DNA of 64,000 nucleotides, from contig NZ_JBAWKA010000001.1 of the NCBI RefSeq assembly GCF_043876815.1, forward strand, positions 682,001 through 746,000, written 5' to 3'. Every line of letters begins with the position of its first letter. Positions within the stretch are counted from its first letter, which is position 1. The notes beneath the pieces are model-generated. The model did not search any database. It was not told where the DNA came from and saw only the letters and a program-made list of their open reading frames with translations. The translations under genes and the position numbers were made by a program. Positions 9,232 to 18,558 of the stretch are shown here, one piece after another. Source of the DNA: Gaetbulibacter_A sp043876815. Lineage in GTDB: Bacteria > Bacteroidota > Bacteroidia > Flavobacteriales > Flavobacteriaceae.

Positions 9232-12041
9232 TTCTGTAAACTTTCAAGGACTTCAATGGCAAAAAGTTTTATTTTTTCGTCATTGCTTTTTGCGCATGTT
9301 TCCACCAAAGGCACGTATTTTTTGTCGTTTTCAATTTTAATCAAATACAAAACCGCTCGTTTCAGTTTAACATCATTGGCCTCTAATAGCAACTTAAAGC
9401 ACTCAAATTCAGATAGTATTTTCTGTTGAATTTTCTGGATAACCTCATCCGAGGTAATATCCAAAACTGTATTTTCAATGATAGGAATAAGCTTTCTTTT
9501 GAGGTCTCCGGTAAGAAGGTTGTCTAAAAATTCAATGGCATTATTTCGCGCTTCATGTTTTTCGCTGGTAAGACTAAAATAGGCGATTTCTACATCCTTT
9601 TGTTGGTATTTTAAACCTAATAATTTAAAGATACGCTCCAAACTCGAATCCAGTCTGTGTTCTAACAGATCTAGTAATACCGATCGGGCATCGCGTTCTT
9701 CTTCACTTAATACTTCCTTGGTTCTTTTTCTGTTCCGATATTGTTGAATTATTTGGGTATGTAAAGCCGAAAGGGTCTTTTGATATAATTTACATTCCTC
9801 CAAAATCATGCGAACCACTTTATACCGATTGAACTTAAATTTAGGGGATTTCCGTTTTATATTGCTCAGAGATCGAATCACTTCAAGTCGGATACTTAAA
9901 TCGCGATCATCAATCAAAAGAAGGAGCTGTGTAATAGCTTCCTGAGAATTGAAAGTTTCAAAAAGTCCGGGAACTCTCCTGCAGATCTCAATTGAATAAA
10001 CCCTTGCCTTTACTTGGTCAACTAGGGTAGGTAAAAGCGCATTTCCAAAATTTAATAATGCTTCCTGAGCAGGTTCCCGAAGGATCTTGTGAGTTAGGAA
10101 ACCCATTAGGGGCTTTATGAATAAAGGGTCTAAAGTAAGACCGGAAGCATAAATAGACGTTGCAAGTACGTCTTGATCTTTATGTTTTAAGTAGGTTTGT
10201 AAGAAGGGATAATACTTTTGGAGGTTAGCATTTCCTATAGTTCTCAATGTAAATTTTAAGGTTGAAATATCAGCTTTATTGTTGGCGATGTAAGAAATTT
10301 GCTGGGCTAAACGCTGATCTAAATTATAATTTTGTTTAAGAGAATAATTATTTTTTGCTTCCCGTGCTAGGCATAACAAGGCGGCGTTGGAAATGGTTTT
10401 GTTCTCATGGTCAAGATAGGTTTTATAAAAGCCATGATTATTTTTAGGTTGACGTAACAAGACGTATTCTAAAGTAGCTAAAACAAGATTTTCGTCATTA
10501 GATTTCAACAATTCAGGAACCTCAGACAACACATTTACATTGTTTAAGTAATACAGGTTTTCAATGGCAGCAATTTTTATTTTGTTTGAAGGATGTTTTA
10601 ATAGTTGTTTTAATTCTCCGGCAAAGCGCTTGTCGTTGATCTCAAGGAGTTTATTCAACATGAATAAAATTTGATTTTCAGTACCTTTAGTGAATACCGT
10701 CTTCATCCCATTTAAGACAGATCCCTTTGGTTTCAATGAGTTTTTAGAACCAATATTTTTTTCCGTTATGAGGGCTAAATTCTCCCGGAACGTGTTGAAA
10801 TACTCCAAACGCACTTTATAAACAAAATAAATCCAAATGATTACCAATAGGAGAATGATGACGGAAATATAAAAAGTACCCAAATCGAGTCCTTTCACTA
10901 TAAATATGAGGATAAAACCTGCTATTCCTGTGGCAATACTGTCGACGACGACATCAATGTAAGATTTTGTTTTATTTTTTAGATCAAAGGGCAGGGGAAG
11001 AGATAGTAATTCAATGGCGCTTTTATGAATAGATTGTTTCATAGTAGCATCAATGGCCTTGATAAGTATCACGATAATCAATTCCGGAAAAACCAAGAAT
11101 ATCAAACATCCAATAAAGATCCCAAAAGGAAGCAATCCTAATGAGAACCCTACACCCCAAACACCAACAATACGTCTTGTAAAGAAAAGCTGAATTCCCA
11201 ATGAAATCAGGTTGAATGTAGAGAACCAAAAAGCAAAGAAAGTTGCAAGCGAATCAGGATCCGGAATCCTGGACGAGGCAAAATCACTGAATAAATAATC
11301 AACCAGTTTTGCAACAACAACGCTAACACCAACAATGCCTGCAATATAGCTCAGATGTTTAGAGTTTTTTATGAGTTGGAATGGTTTCTCCGTCGTTACG
11401 ATTGCTCGTTTTTTCTTTTTAAATTGATTCAAGCCTTTAACTCGTAGCTTCCAAATCTGGTTTATGACGGGGAAACAGATGATCAATAAAAAGGCCGCAA
11501 TAAAAATTAAATTTTCAATACCTATCCAAGGGACAAGAATAGAAGTTAAATAACCTCCAAAAATTCCTCCTAAAATAGCACCGGAACCAATAAAACCAAA
11601 AATTCGTTTTGCTTCTCGAACATTAAAAACCATATTGGCTAAAACCCAAAATTGAGATGCTGAGAGAACGGCAAAAATAGCTACCCAAACATAAAAGAAG
11701 TACAGGAGCCAAATATTAATTAGCTTGAAACTTAAAACAATACCTAAGCCAAGTAAAAGAATAACGGAAATGGCCAGGGTAATCCGAATAATTTTTTTGA
11801 GTTGAAAGGAAACTAAAGCTCTATAATAAAAATAGGAACTTAAAACGGCAACGAAGGCCACTATTAAATAGGCAAATGGTAAACTTTCAACACCCAAATC
11901 AGAAAGGAATAACGCGTTTACCGTTGGTTTAACAATCAGCAAGGTGGTGATTATTAAAAATATGTAAGCCTGCATCAAAAAGGAGATTTTAATTTCTCCA
12001 TCCCTGATGTCGAAGATATTTTTAATTGTATTTAGAAACAT
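9228..12041 (-). CDS. MFS-like transporter fused to HEAT repeats
   Basis: Membrane protein of 937 residues. The first half (about 15-420) has about 12 hydrophobic helices arranged like ADP/ATP-translocase or MFS permeases. The second half (about 450-937) is soluble and helical with HEAT-type repeats, for example LLKHPSNKIKIAAIENLYYL and LLIDDRDLSIRLEVIRSL. Similar fusions occur in Bacteroidota annotated as MFS or NTP/NDP exchange proteins; the substrate is unknown. It is the downstream neighbour of the serine hydrolase gene at 12073. Confidence 0.75.
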   Translation of the reverse strand: MFLNTIKNIFDIRDGEIKISFLMQAYIFLIITTLLIVKPTVNALFLSDLGVESLPFAYLIVAFVAVLSSYFYYRALVSFQLKKIIRITLAISVILLLGLGIVLSFKLINIWLLYFFYVWVAIFAVLSASQFWVLANMVFNVREAKRIFGFIGSGAILGGIFGGYLTSILVPWIGIENLIFIAAFLLIICFPVINQIWKLRVKGLNQFKKKKRAIVTTEKPFQLIKNSKHLSYIAGIVGVSVVVAKLVDYLFSDFASSRIPDPDSLATFFAFWFSTFNLISLGIQLFFTRRIVGVWGVGFSLGLLPFGIFIGCLIFLVFPELIIVILIKAIDATMKQSIHKSAIELLSLPLPFDLKNKTKSYIDVVVDSIATGIAGFILIFIVKGLDLGTFYISVIILLLVIIWIYFVYKVRLEYFNTFRENLALITEKNIGSKNSLKPKGSVLNGMKTVFTKGTENQILFMLNKLLEINDKRFAGELKQLLKHPSNKIKIAAIENLYYLNNVNVLSEVPELLKSNDENLVLATLEYVLLRQPKNNHGFYKTYLDHENKTISNAALLCLAREAKNNYSLKQNYNLDQRLAQQISYIANNKADISTLKFTLRTIGNANLQKYYPFLQTYLKHKDQDVLATSIYASGLTLDPLFIKPLMGFLTHKILREPAQEALLNFGNALLPTLVDQVKARVYSIEICRRVPGLFETFNSQEAITQLLLLIDDRDLSIRLEVIRSLSNIKRKSPKFKFNRYKVVRMILEECKLYQKTLSALHTQIIQQYRNRKRTKEVLSEEERDARSVLLDLLEHRLDSSLERIFKLLGLKYQQKDVEIAYFSLTSEKHEARNNAIEFLDNLLTGDLKRKLIPIIENTVLDITSDEVIQKIQQKILSEFECFKLLLEANDVKLKRAVLYLIKIENDKKYVPLVETCAKSNDEKIKLFAIEVLESLQN

Positions 12042-12072
12042 GTAATTAAAAGATGCTTCGCTAAATGTAAGT

Positions 12073-12969
12073 CTAAATTTTTAAAACTCTTTCTACAGGC
12101 TTGACCAAATTTCTAATAATTTGTTCTCCATTTGGGTCGTTCACTAAGGCAACTAAAATGTATCTTCTATTTGTATTATCGCCCCAAACCAAAATAGAGT
12201 CAGAATGATAGGTTTTCCAGGTACCTGATTTTCGGTATAATTGAGCCTTAGGAGCTATTTTTTCAATAATGCTGACGAATTTATGGTGTAAATCGGGATT
12301 TCCCATAATTTCCAACATTTGCTTTGACCGTTCATAATTAACGAGTTTACCATTCGCTAAGAGGTAATAATACCGGCAAACCTGATTTGCCGTTGCAGCA
12401 TGACTTAAATTTTTGATGGGTTCTCTGTTAGTGTCGCCACCACCACCGTAACGTTTACCAACCCATAAACCTCCACCATGATTTCGATCATACAACATGT
12501 ATTTTGGGTCAGTCATTACGCTTTCAATTTTTGTATAACCTAAACGGTTTATCATACGTGTAGCGGCCTGATTATCTGATTTTGCAATCATCAATCTTAA
12601 ATCGGATTTTATTTCAGGTGTTTCCTTGAGTTCCTTTTTATCTAAGGCATCTTCTGCGGCCAATAATATGGCAATTTTTGGCAAACTTGCTGCGTACATC
12701 ATTGTGCCCCCGTTAAGACTTGCATATTTTACGTTCTTTGGGTCACTGAGATCGACAAGCCCAATTGACATCTTCTTCTCTGTGATCAATTTCTGCCAAT
12801 GCATGTTGGCATTCAATTCTTTTTCAAGGCTTTCTTGCAAGGTTTTATCAGCGAGCTCCAAAAGCGGTTTTATTTCTGAATTTTCAATCTTAATGGGTAA
12901 TCCAGTTTGGTTTTCATTCGGAAAATTCAAGCTAAATAAAAACAAAAAAAACAGGGCTTTTGTATTCAT
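12073..12969 (-). CDS. Class A beta-lactamase-related serine hydrolase
   Basis: Exported protein of 298 residues with a signal peptide (about 1-18). The catalytic motifs are clear: SLPK (about 91-94), SDN (about 131-133) and KSGT (about 248-251), as in class A beta-lactamases. The omega-loop Glu of true penicillinases is not obvious, so a peptidoglycan hydrolase or transpeptidase role is as likely as antibiotic resistance. Expression with the downstream MFS-HEAT gene is possible (31 nt gap). Confidence 0.8.
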   Translation of the reverse strand: MNTKALFFLFLFSLNFPNENQTGLPIKIENSEIKPLLELADKTLQESLEKELNANMHWQKLITEKKMSIGLVDLSDPKNVKYASLNGGTMMYAASLPKIAILLAAEDALDKKELKETPEIKSDLRLMIAKSDNQAATRMINRLGYTKIESVMTDPKYMLYDRNHGGGLWVGKRYGGGGDTNREPIKNLSHAATANQVCRYYYLLANGKLVNYERSKQMLEIMGNPDLHHKFVSIIEKIAPKAQLYRKSGTWKTYHSDSILVWGDNTNRRYILVALVNDPNGEQIIRNLVKPVERVLKI

Positions 12970-13256
12970 GTTTTACAAAAATTTTTTTTCAGTAAATGTA
13001 TCTAAATATTTCATTATTATAGTGTTAAAGTTTCTTTGAGTATGATAATTAATTTTGTTCAGGAATTACGCTCTTTGTTAGTATTTGGATGTTTTCAAAG
13101 TGTTAAAATTTCAATGAAAAATCTCAAAAAAATTTAAAGACTTAGACCTTATATTTTCCCTTTTTTAGTAATTGTTCGTTGAAGTACTTATCGAAATTTT
13201 GTTTCCAAAAGACAAAATATTTTTATTTATAAGTATGGAAGGAAAAATAAAAAAAG
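12970..13256. other. Gene-free AT-rich spacer
   Basis: About 290 bases between the serine hydrolase start and the tRNA promoter. I see no coding sequence, dyad operator or strong hairpin here. Confidence 0.6.
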
Positions 13257-13264
13257 TATATTTG
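13257..13264 (+). promoter_or_regulatory. -7 element of the tRNA-Pro gene
   Basis: TATATTTG matches the Bacteroidota -7 consensus TAnnTTTG exactly and lies 23 nt before the first base of the mature tRNA. Confidence 0.7.
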
Positions 13265-13287
13265 CACCCCGTTATAGATAAGCCACT

Positions 13288-13362
13288 CGGGGTGTAGCGT
13301 AGCCCGGTTATCGCGCCTGCTTTGGGAGCAGGAGGTCGCAGGTTCGAATCCTGCCACCCCGA
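13288..13362 (+). tRNA. tRNA-Pro (anticodon TGG)
   Basis: Full cloverleaf of 75 nt: acceptor CGGGGTG pairs with CACCCCG, discriminator base A, anticodon stem CCTGC/GCAGG around loop TTTGGGA with anticodon TGG (13323-13325), and T-arm GCAGG-TTCGAAT-CCTGC. CCA is not encoded, so it is added after transcription. Confidence 0.97.
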
Positions 13363-13369
13363 CAAAATA

Positions 13370-13401
13370 AAAACCCTGTTACAAATGTGTGACAGGGTTT
13401 T
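13370..13401 (+). terminator. Terminator of the tRNA-Pro transcript
   Basis: Perfect inverted repeat AAAACCCTGT / ACAGGGTTTT around a 12-nt loop, ending in a T run, 8 nt after the tRNA. Confidence 0.85.
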
Positions 13402-13549
13402 GTGTTTATAGCTATTAACACTGCTTATTGAGTATTAGTTTTAATACATTATTTGGGTTAACTTCTTCTTCCAAAATTGACCAAAATCATTGTGTGTTCT
13501 AAACTTTAAATCAACCTTATTTGGTTAAAAATATTTAAAATTTGCACTC

Positions 13550-15199
13550 ATGAAAAAAATTATAATTCCTGTTTTTCTGTGCTTTTTCTATATCAAGTCA
13601 TCTTGTCAAATTAGTCAATTTCCATATCTTGAGGGATTTGAAAATATCACACTTCTCCATGGAATTAATGTTTATTTTATGGACCATTGGTTTGGAAATT
13701 TCGTAGACGGAACCCGAATATTTATTGAAAATACCAATACTAAAAATGGCACACAAGCTTTAGGTTTATGGCCGGTTGTTGAGGAGGGTGAAGATGAAGA
13801 AGAAATTGAAATTATTGCGCAGGTTGATCTTGATCTTACCGGATTAGAAAATGTTGTTTCTGATTTTTGGATAGCTACTGAAGCCACAGATGCCATGAAA
13901 CATGTGAAGTTATACATGATGATTTCACAAGACGGCGGAATCACATTTGGCCCTAAATTTTTGATAGGCTCGGATCATCGTGGGTTCACAAACACGAATA
14001 CACCCTACAAAGAATTTATTTTCGCATTGCATCCGAATTCTTTTAACAACCCCTTAGTTGTTTTACGATTTTTGGCGAAAGCCGGTGCCAAGTCGGGATA
14101 CGCAGCAAAAATACTTTTAGACGATGTTTTGATTTACGCGGCACCGGAGGATGTATTTCCACCCATTGTGGCTGAGCCCTCAGTAATTAATGTGAATCAA
14201 ATTAATATTCAATTTAGTGAACCACTTGGCGATTCGGCTCTAAACCCTGAAAATTACGCATTCTTAAATGCATCACCCGCAGTAGAGAGCGTTAACTTTA
14301 TAACTCCTGATCTTGTGTCTTTGCATTTATCGGTGCCTGTAGACATTGGGAAGTATTATAATTTACTCGTGTCGAATGTTGAAGATGTGGCCGGAAATAG
14401 TATGATAGCGAATACATTCACTATAGTTTATAACCCACTTAAAGAAGGCCTTGTTATTACGGAGATTTTATATGATGAACCACCGGCAGGACAAAATGAT
14501 TATTTAGAATTGATTGAGTTATATAATTATACCGATGATCCTATTGAACTGGGTGGCCTTATGATTAAAGGAGGCATAGCTAGTGGCAAATTACCTGAAT
14601 CAACAGTGCCGCCTAAATCATATTGGATTATTGTAAAAGATGCCGCAGCATTTTCAAGTTTCTTTGGTATTTCGGCATATCAATGGCACGGCGCTAACCT
14701 GAGTAATGATGAGCCTGAAGCCATTTTTTTAACAAACACCGAACATCACTCGGGCGTAAAAATAGATTCGCTCACTTACGGTATTGGGGCACCTTGGCCG
14801 TCTGGAGCTTCTGGAGGTGGTTACTCTATGGAATTGATCGATCCTTCTGCTGATAATACCAAACCTGAAAACTGGCAGAATTCTAGTACCTACTTCGGAA
14901 TGTACAATGGCTCGGCCATTTATGCGTCTCCTGGCGCTGAAAATTCAGTATTGGGAATTCATAATCCATTTCTGGAAAAGCAGATCGTAATGTATCCTAA
15001 CCCAAGTCGAAATGTTTTAACGATTACTTCAAAAATTGAGTTAATCAAGGTTGAAATTTATTCATTGCTAGGTTATAAGATTCAGATAATTAACTCCGAT
15101 TTCGATGTGATCTCTTTAAGAAGCATAGCGCCTGGAATTTACCTGCTTAAGATTAGTTCCGTTCAGGGCGCGATTGTTAAAAAAATGATAAAAACCTGA
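13550..15199 (+). CDS. Secreted lamin-tail-domain protein with T9SS sorting signal
   Basis: Cell-surface or secreted protein of 549 residues. Signal peptide (1-20); N-terminal jelly-roll-like region (about 25-200); a bacterial Ig-like (SbsA-type) segment (about 202-297, starting PPIVAEPS); a lamin-tail domain (about 300-430, GLVITEILYDEPPAGQNDYLELIE); and a C-terminal type IX sorting domain (about 476-549, YPNPSRNVLTI ... GIYLLKISS) ending in a basic tail. Such proteins cross the outer membrane through PorU/PorV-linked T9SS. Function unknown; adhesion or hydrolase support is possible. Confidence 0.85.
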   Translation: MKKIIIPVFLCFFYIKSSCQISQFPYLEGFENITLLHGINVYFMDHWFGNFVDGTRIFIENTNTKNGTQALGLWPVVEEGEDEEEIEIIAQVDLDLTGLENVVSDFWIATEATDAMKHVKLYMMISQDGGITFGPKFLIGSDHRGFTNTNTPYKEFIFALHPNSFNNPLVVLRFLAKAGAKSGYAAKILLDDVLIYAAPEDVFPPIVAEPSVINVNQINIQFSEPLGDSALNPENYAFLNASPAVESVNFITPDLVSLHLSVPVDIGKYYNLLVSNVEDVAGNSMIANTFTIVYNPLKEGLVITEILYDEPPAGQNDYLELIELYNYTDDPIELGGLMIKGGIASGKLPESTVPPKSYWIIVKDAAAFSSFFGISAYQWHGANLSNDEPEAIFLTNTEHHSGVKIDSLTYGIGAPWPSGASGGGYSMELIDPSADNTKPENWQNSSTYFGMYNGSAIYASPGAENSVLGIHNPFLEKQIVMYPNPSRNVLTITSKIELIKVEIYSLLGYKIQIINSDFDVISLRSIAPGIYLLKISSVQGAIVKKMIKT

Positions 15200-15247
15200 A
15201 TTAATTCGGTCGAATAAGCTGAGATAAATTTTACCCTCTTGTATAAC

Positions 15248-15290
15248 TGATGGATATCATTTCCTGCAAATTGCTCTAGGACTACTTTTA
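15248..15290 (+). promoter_or_regulatory. Dyad operator and promoter (site 1, DUF6799 gene)
   Basis: TGATGGATATCA (15248-15259) with the -7 element TACTTTTA starting at 15283, 30 nt past the dyad centre. The predicted transcription start (about 15295) lies downstream of the ATG at 15290 and so excludes that start codon. Confidence 0.8.
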
Positions 15291-15319
15291 TGCCATTAAT
15301 AATTTTAAATAAACCCACA

Positions 15320-15985
15320 ATGAAAACTATATTATTATTAGGAGCCCTATTTATTATGGGGACTTCAAGCCTAATTGCTCAGGATAAATTACAAGATCAG
15401 GATCGTGACCGAGATCAAGACCGGGTAATGTTAGTGGATGGCGATTTATTGCAAATTCGCGATCGTGATCAAATTAGATTAAAGGACCAAATTGTTCTAA
15501 ATGATGGTACTATCGTATACCCAGATGGTTCGTACATGACAAAAGACCGTCAACGATTACAACTAAAAGATGGTGAGTGTCTTGATAATGACGGTGTAAA
15601 ATATCGCAATGAATATCAATACCGTTATAAAGTTCAACAAGAAAACAAGGGATTATCAGCAAACCAAATTCAGGAGCGTAATCTAAACAGATACCAAATT
15701 GCGATGATTAATGGTGAAGCCTATCAAATCCAAAATCAATCCCAATATAGAGTGACCGAGCAGATGCGTCTTAATAATGGTACTACGGTTAATCCTGATG
15801 GTTCCTACCAAACAAGAGATCGAAAACAAATGCAGTTGAAAGATGGAGAATGTTTAAATATGAACGGTGAAATGTTTAAAAATATGATGCAACACCGCAA
15901 AATGATAAACACTAAGTCCACCATGAAAAATAAGATGCAAATCAAACCCCAGATTAAACAGCAAGCCAAACGGGCTGGAGCTTAG
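15320..15985 (+). CDS. DUF6799 repeat protein, exported
   Basis: Exported protein of 221 residues from the internal ATG. The longer reading from 15290 is unlikely because the site 1 promoter would start transcription within it; the 15320 ATG gives a clean signal peptide (KTILLLGALFIMG...SLIAQ). The mature part holds two copies of a DUF6799-like unit, each with MLVDGD/MINGEA, an N-DGT/N-GTTV-PDGSY core and ending QLKDGEC. Composition is rich in Gln, Asp, Arg and Lys. Function unknown. A strong hairpin follows the stop codon. Confidence 0.78.
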   Translation: MKTILLLGALFIMGTSSLIAQDKLQDQDRDRDQDRVMLVDGDLLQIRDRDQIRLKDQIVLNDGTIVYPDGSYMTKDRQRLQLKDGECLDNDGVKYRNEYQYRYKVQQENKGLSANQIQERNLNRYQIAMINGEAYQIQNQSQYRVTEQMRLNNGTTVNPDGSYQTRDRKQMQLKDGECLNMNGEMFKNMMQHRKMINTKSTMKNKMQIKPQIKQQAKRAGA

Positions 15986-15994
15986 CGTAAAAAC

Positions 15995-16024
15995 AAAAGG
16001 GATTTTAGTAATAAAATCCCTTTT
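15995..16024 (+). terminator. Terminator or attenuator after the DUF6799 gene
   Basis: Perfect 13-bp stem AAAAGGGATTTTA / TAAAATCCCTTTT with a GTAA loop and a following T run. It ends 15 nt before the next ATG, so the following gene must be expressed by read-through or from a promoter I do not see. Confidence 0.85.
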
Positions 16025-16039
16025 TTAATTTTTTTAATT

Positions 16040-16918
16040 ATGAAAACGTTTAAAATTAAATTAAGCCTGATCTCATTATTCGTCTTGAGCGGTTTTTTCC
16101 TATTTGGCCAAAACACAACAAATACTGAAAATCGAGTTACGGCTAACGGTGATTCCCATCTTTCGATAGGTTTGAATTATATTAATGATGCTGTTTATAT
16201 GGGTAGAAAAGATTCGATCACAGCACCATATATATATCCAACGCTAACATACCACAATAAAAGTGGGTTTTATGTTACAGGATCCTTATCATACCTCACC
16301 AGATCGAATGAAAGCCGAGTGGATCTGTTTCTTGGAACCCTAGGTTTTGACTTCAATTCTGATAAATTTAGTGGCGATATTTCTTTCACTAAATATTTTT
16401 TCAATGATGATAGTTACAATGTTATTTCGGAAGTTGAAGCTGATATTACAGCTATGGCCAGTTACGATTTTGAGATATTAAAAACCTCCATAACATTGAT
16501 AACCTTTTTTAACAATGGTGGAAGTTCAGACCTTATTCTGAACCCAGAAATAGGACATGATTTTGTTAGTGCGCAAGGTGATTTTCAAATATCACCAGCT
16601 GTAGGGGTGTACTTTAGTTCGCAAAATTTTTACGAACAATACTACATCTATAATCGCTTTGGTAGTGGCCGTGGTAAAGGTTCGGGTACAACTCAAACAA
16701 CATCCTCAGTAGTTCTTAATGAGCGAGAGAATTTTGATTTGATGGCTATAGAATTTAGTCTTCCTATCTGGTATGTCTCAGATCCTATAACCGTTTACGG
16801 TATGCCTGTTTTAGTGATCCCTCAAAATCCGGCAACCCTAACTATAGATTCTACGATTTATGAAGAAGATTTAGAGAATACTTTTTATATCGTTCTAGGT
16901 GTGAATTATAAGTTTTAA
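16040..16918 (+). CDS. Predicted outer-membrane beta-barrel protein
   Basis: Exported protein of 292 residues with signal peptide (about 1-23, ending LFGQ) and alternating beta-strand pattern throughout (for example HLSIGLNYINDAVYMGRKD, GFYVTGSLSYLTRS), ending in an aromatic strand YIVLGVNYKF as in outer-membrane barrels. No family recognised. The start lies directly after the hairpin at 15995-16024 with no visible promoter of its own, so it probably shares the site 1 promoter. Confidence 0.7.
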   Translation: MKTFKIKLSLISLFVLSGFFLFGQNTTNTENRVTANGDSHLSIGLNYINDAVYMGRKDSITAPYIYPTLTYHNKSGFYVTGSLSYLTRSNESRVDLFLGTLGFDFNSDKFSGDISFTKYFFNDDSYNVISEVEADITAMASYDFEILKTSITLITFFNNGGSSDLILNPEIGHDFVSAQGDFQISPAVGVYFSSQNFYEQYYIYNRFGSGRGKGSGTTQTTSSVVLNERENFDLMAIEFSLPIWYVSDPITVYGMPVLVIPQNPATLTIDSTIYEEDLENTFYIVLGVNYKF

Positions 16919-16963
16919 AAACCATAATTATTTATCACTCTTACCAGTGATTTTCCCCCAAAC

Positions 16964-17006
16964 TGACTAGTCTCATTTATTCTATTTCAGAGTATAATTA
17001 AATTTA
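16964..17006 (+). promoter_or_regulatory. Dyad operator and promoter (site 2, T9SS protein)
   Basis: TGACTAGTCTCA (16964-16975) with -7 element TAAATTTA starting at 16999, 30 nt past the centre. The downstream half is the weaker one (CTCA). Confidence 0.7.
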
Positions 17007-17089
17007 GAAAAGGCTGTAAGCCATCATTATTATTGCTGTTATAGGTTTATTTGTCAACTATTTTAATTGTTTAATTAATTCATAAAATC

Positions 17090-18451
17090 ATGAAAACAAT
17101 AATTACTTTTTTAAGAATATTGCTTTTTATACCATTTATATTCTTTTATTCAAATCACTCTGTTTTAGCACAGGGAGGTCCTGGTGGCGGTGGTGGAGAA
17201 CCCGATACAGCAGGTAATAACTTATCTTTTCCGGTTATTTTTGCTGATGGCGGATCCAAAGTGTTACCGGGAACTATGGGCGAATATTCGCTCCAGGGTG
17301 AGTGGTGGTATGTTTGGGGCGAGGATCCCATAGACCCACAAGCGCAACTTTATAGTTGTAAACCTTTAGATACCGATGAAAGTTTTTGTATGGATGGTTC
17401 AATACCGGGTGATGGAAACTCCACCCTGTATAAGGCATACATCCAAAAAGATGCTCAAAATATTTGGCAAGCTTACAATACCTCGGTACCTGATGGCGAA
17501 GTTCTCGGCGTTGACTGGATCGATTGGGGCGACAACCTCGAATCTGTTGCATGGGAACTGAATTCTAAAGTAAGAACAGAATTAGTACTTCTTGAGGATA
17601 TAGATCTTGTAACTCAATTTGCTATGCGTCATGTAAATAGTTGGGGTACAGATGAAGTTCATGGTGCACAGACAACCCTTGATGGCGACGTGGTTTATGG
17701 TCCCGGTAATCAGGCAACTGTGTACACACCAAATGGCCGATTAACTATTCAAAAGATGAATTACAAGAGTGGCAGTTTTAACCCCGGCAGACTCATGTGG
17801 CAAGCTGAAATTGGTTGGACGGAAACCGATCCTGAGGATGTTGATATCATAAATGAACCTATTTTTAATCTGGCAGCTTCTGAGGCGGGTACAGGTCCTG
17901 GTTACTTCAGTGCAGAGATCAATGTGAAGGGTAAAATTATATATGGGTATACCTGGGATATCAATCAAATGAATGAGGGTGAGGGCCATTACAGACTTAC
18001 TTTTAGTTTTGATCCTGGAGATGGCATATCAGGTACGGCGCAATTTGATGAATTTACGCAAATTATTGTCCCTATTGAAGAAGAGGCCATTGCAGTGGCA
18101 GAGGAAGGCCCTGGAGAGGGTGGTGTCGCTATTCTTGATTTAGCCAATAACATTACCTATATGGATGTGCTTGTGGGAACCGCCGGACCAGTTTTGAGCA
18201 CTGCTAAAAATGAAATCGAAACTTTTAATTTATATCCAAATCCGGTTACTAACGGTGTTGTTTATATAAGAAGTTCTTCAGGGCATTTGGTAGATGTTTA
18301 CAATATCATCGGCCAGCAAGTTATTTCCGCGACTTTCGAACCTTCTAATGAAGTTAAAAAACTCAATTTAAGCGGGTTGCAATCCGGTCTTTATCTTCTG
18401 AAACTCAGTGACGGTGATAGGGTTTCCATTAAAAAACTTATCATACGGTAA
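17090..18451 (+). CDS. Secreted T9SS-sorted protein of unknown function
   Basis: Protein of 453 residues with signal peptide (about 1-27), a Gly-rich linker after cleavage (QGGPGGGGGEP), a central region without a recognised family (about 40-340, rich in Trp, Gly and Asp) and a C-terminal type IX sorting domain (about 380-453: FNLYPNPVTNGVVYI ... SGLYLLKLSDG ... KKLIIR). Likely on the cell surface or released. The site 2 operator about 115 nt upstream places it in the dyad regulon. Confidence 0.78.
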   Translation: MKTIITFLRILLFIPFIFFYSNHSVLAQGGPGGGGGEPDTAGNNLSFPVIFADGGSKVLPGTMGEYSLQGEWWYVWGEDPIDPQAQLYSCKPLDTDESFCMDGSIPGDGNSTLYKAYIQKDAQNIWQAYNTSVPDGEVLGVDWIDWGDNLESVAWELNSKVRTELVLLEDIDLVTQFAMRHVNSWGTDEVHGAQTTLDGDVVYGPGNQATVYTPNGRLTIQKMNYKSGSFNPGRLMWQAEIGWTETDPEDVDIINEPIFNLAASEAGTGPGYFSAEINVKGKIIYGYTWDINQMNEGEGHYRLTFSFDPGDGISGTAQFDEFTQIIVPIEEEAIAVAEEGPGEGGVAILDLANNITYMDVLVGTAGPVLSTAKNEIETFNLYPNPVTNGVVYIRSSSGHLVDVYNIIGQQVISATFEPSNEVKKLNLSGLQSGLYLLKLSDGDRVSIKKLIIR

Positions 18452-18479
18452 GGCTCTGTAGTGTAGATTTAGCAACTAG

Positions 18480-18515
18480 AAAAGCCCTGATGATTTTTAA
18501 ATCATCAGGGCTTTT
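18480..18515. terminator. Bidirectional terminator between convergent genes
   Basis: Long inverted repeat AAAAGCCCTGATGAT / ATCATCAGGGCTTTT flanked by A and T runs, between the 3' ends of the T9SS gene and the lipoprotein gene at 18559. Confidence 0.9.
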
Positions 18516-18558
18516 CTTTGACTTTTCTCTTTCATAACGAATTTATGTCGCGGTAAAT

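Noticed and set aside
13165..13365. Open frame on the minus strand beginning MSGWQDSNLRPPAPKAGA
   Set aside because: It is the antisense reading of the tRNA-Pro gene, a well-known false gene.
13478..13520. Possible further dyad TGACCAAAATCA before the 13550 gene
   Set aside because: The spacing position reads AACCTTAT rather than TAnnTTTG; too weak to count with the other sites.
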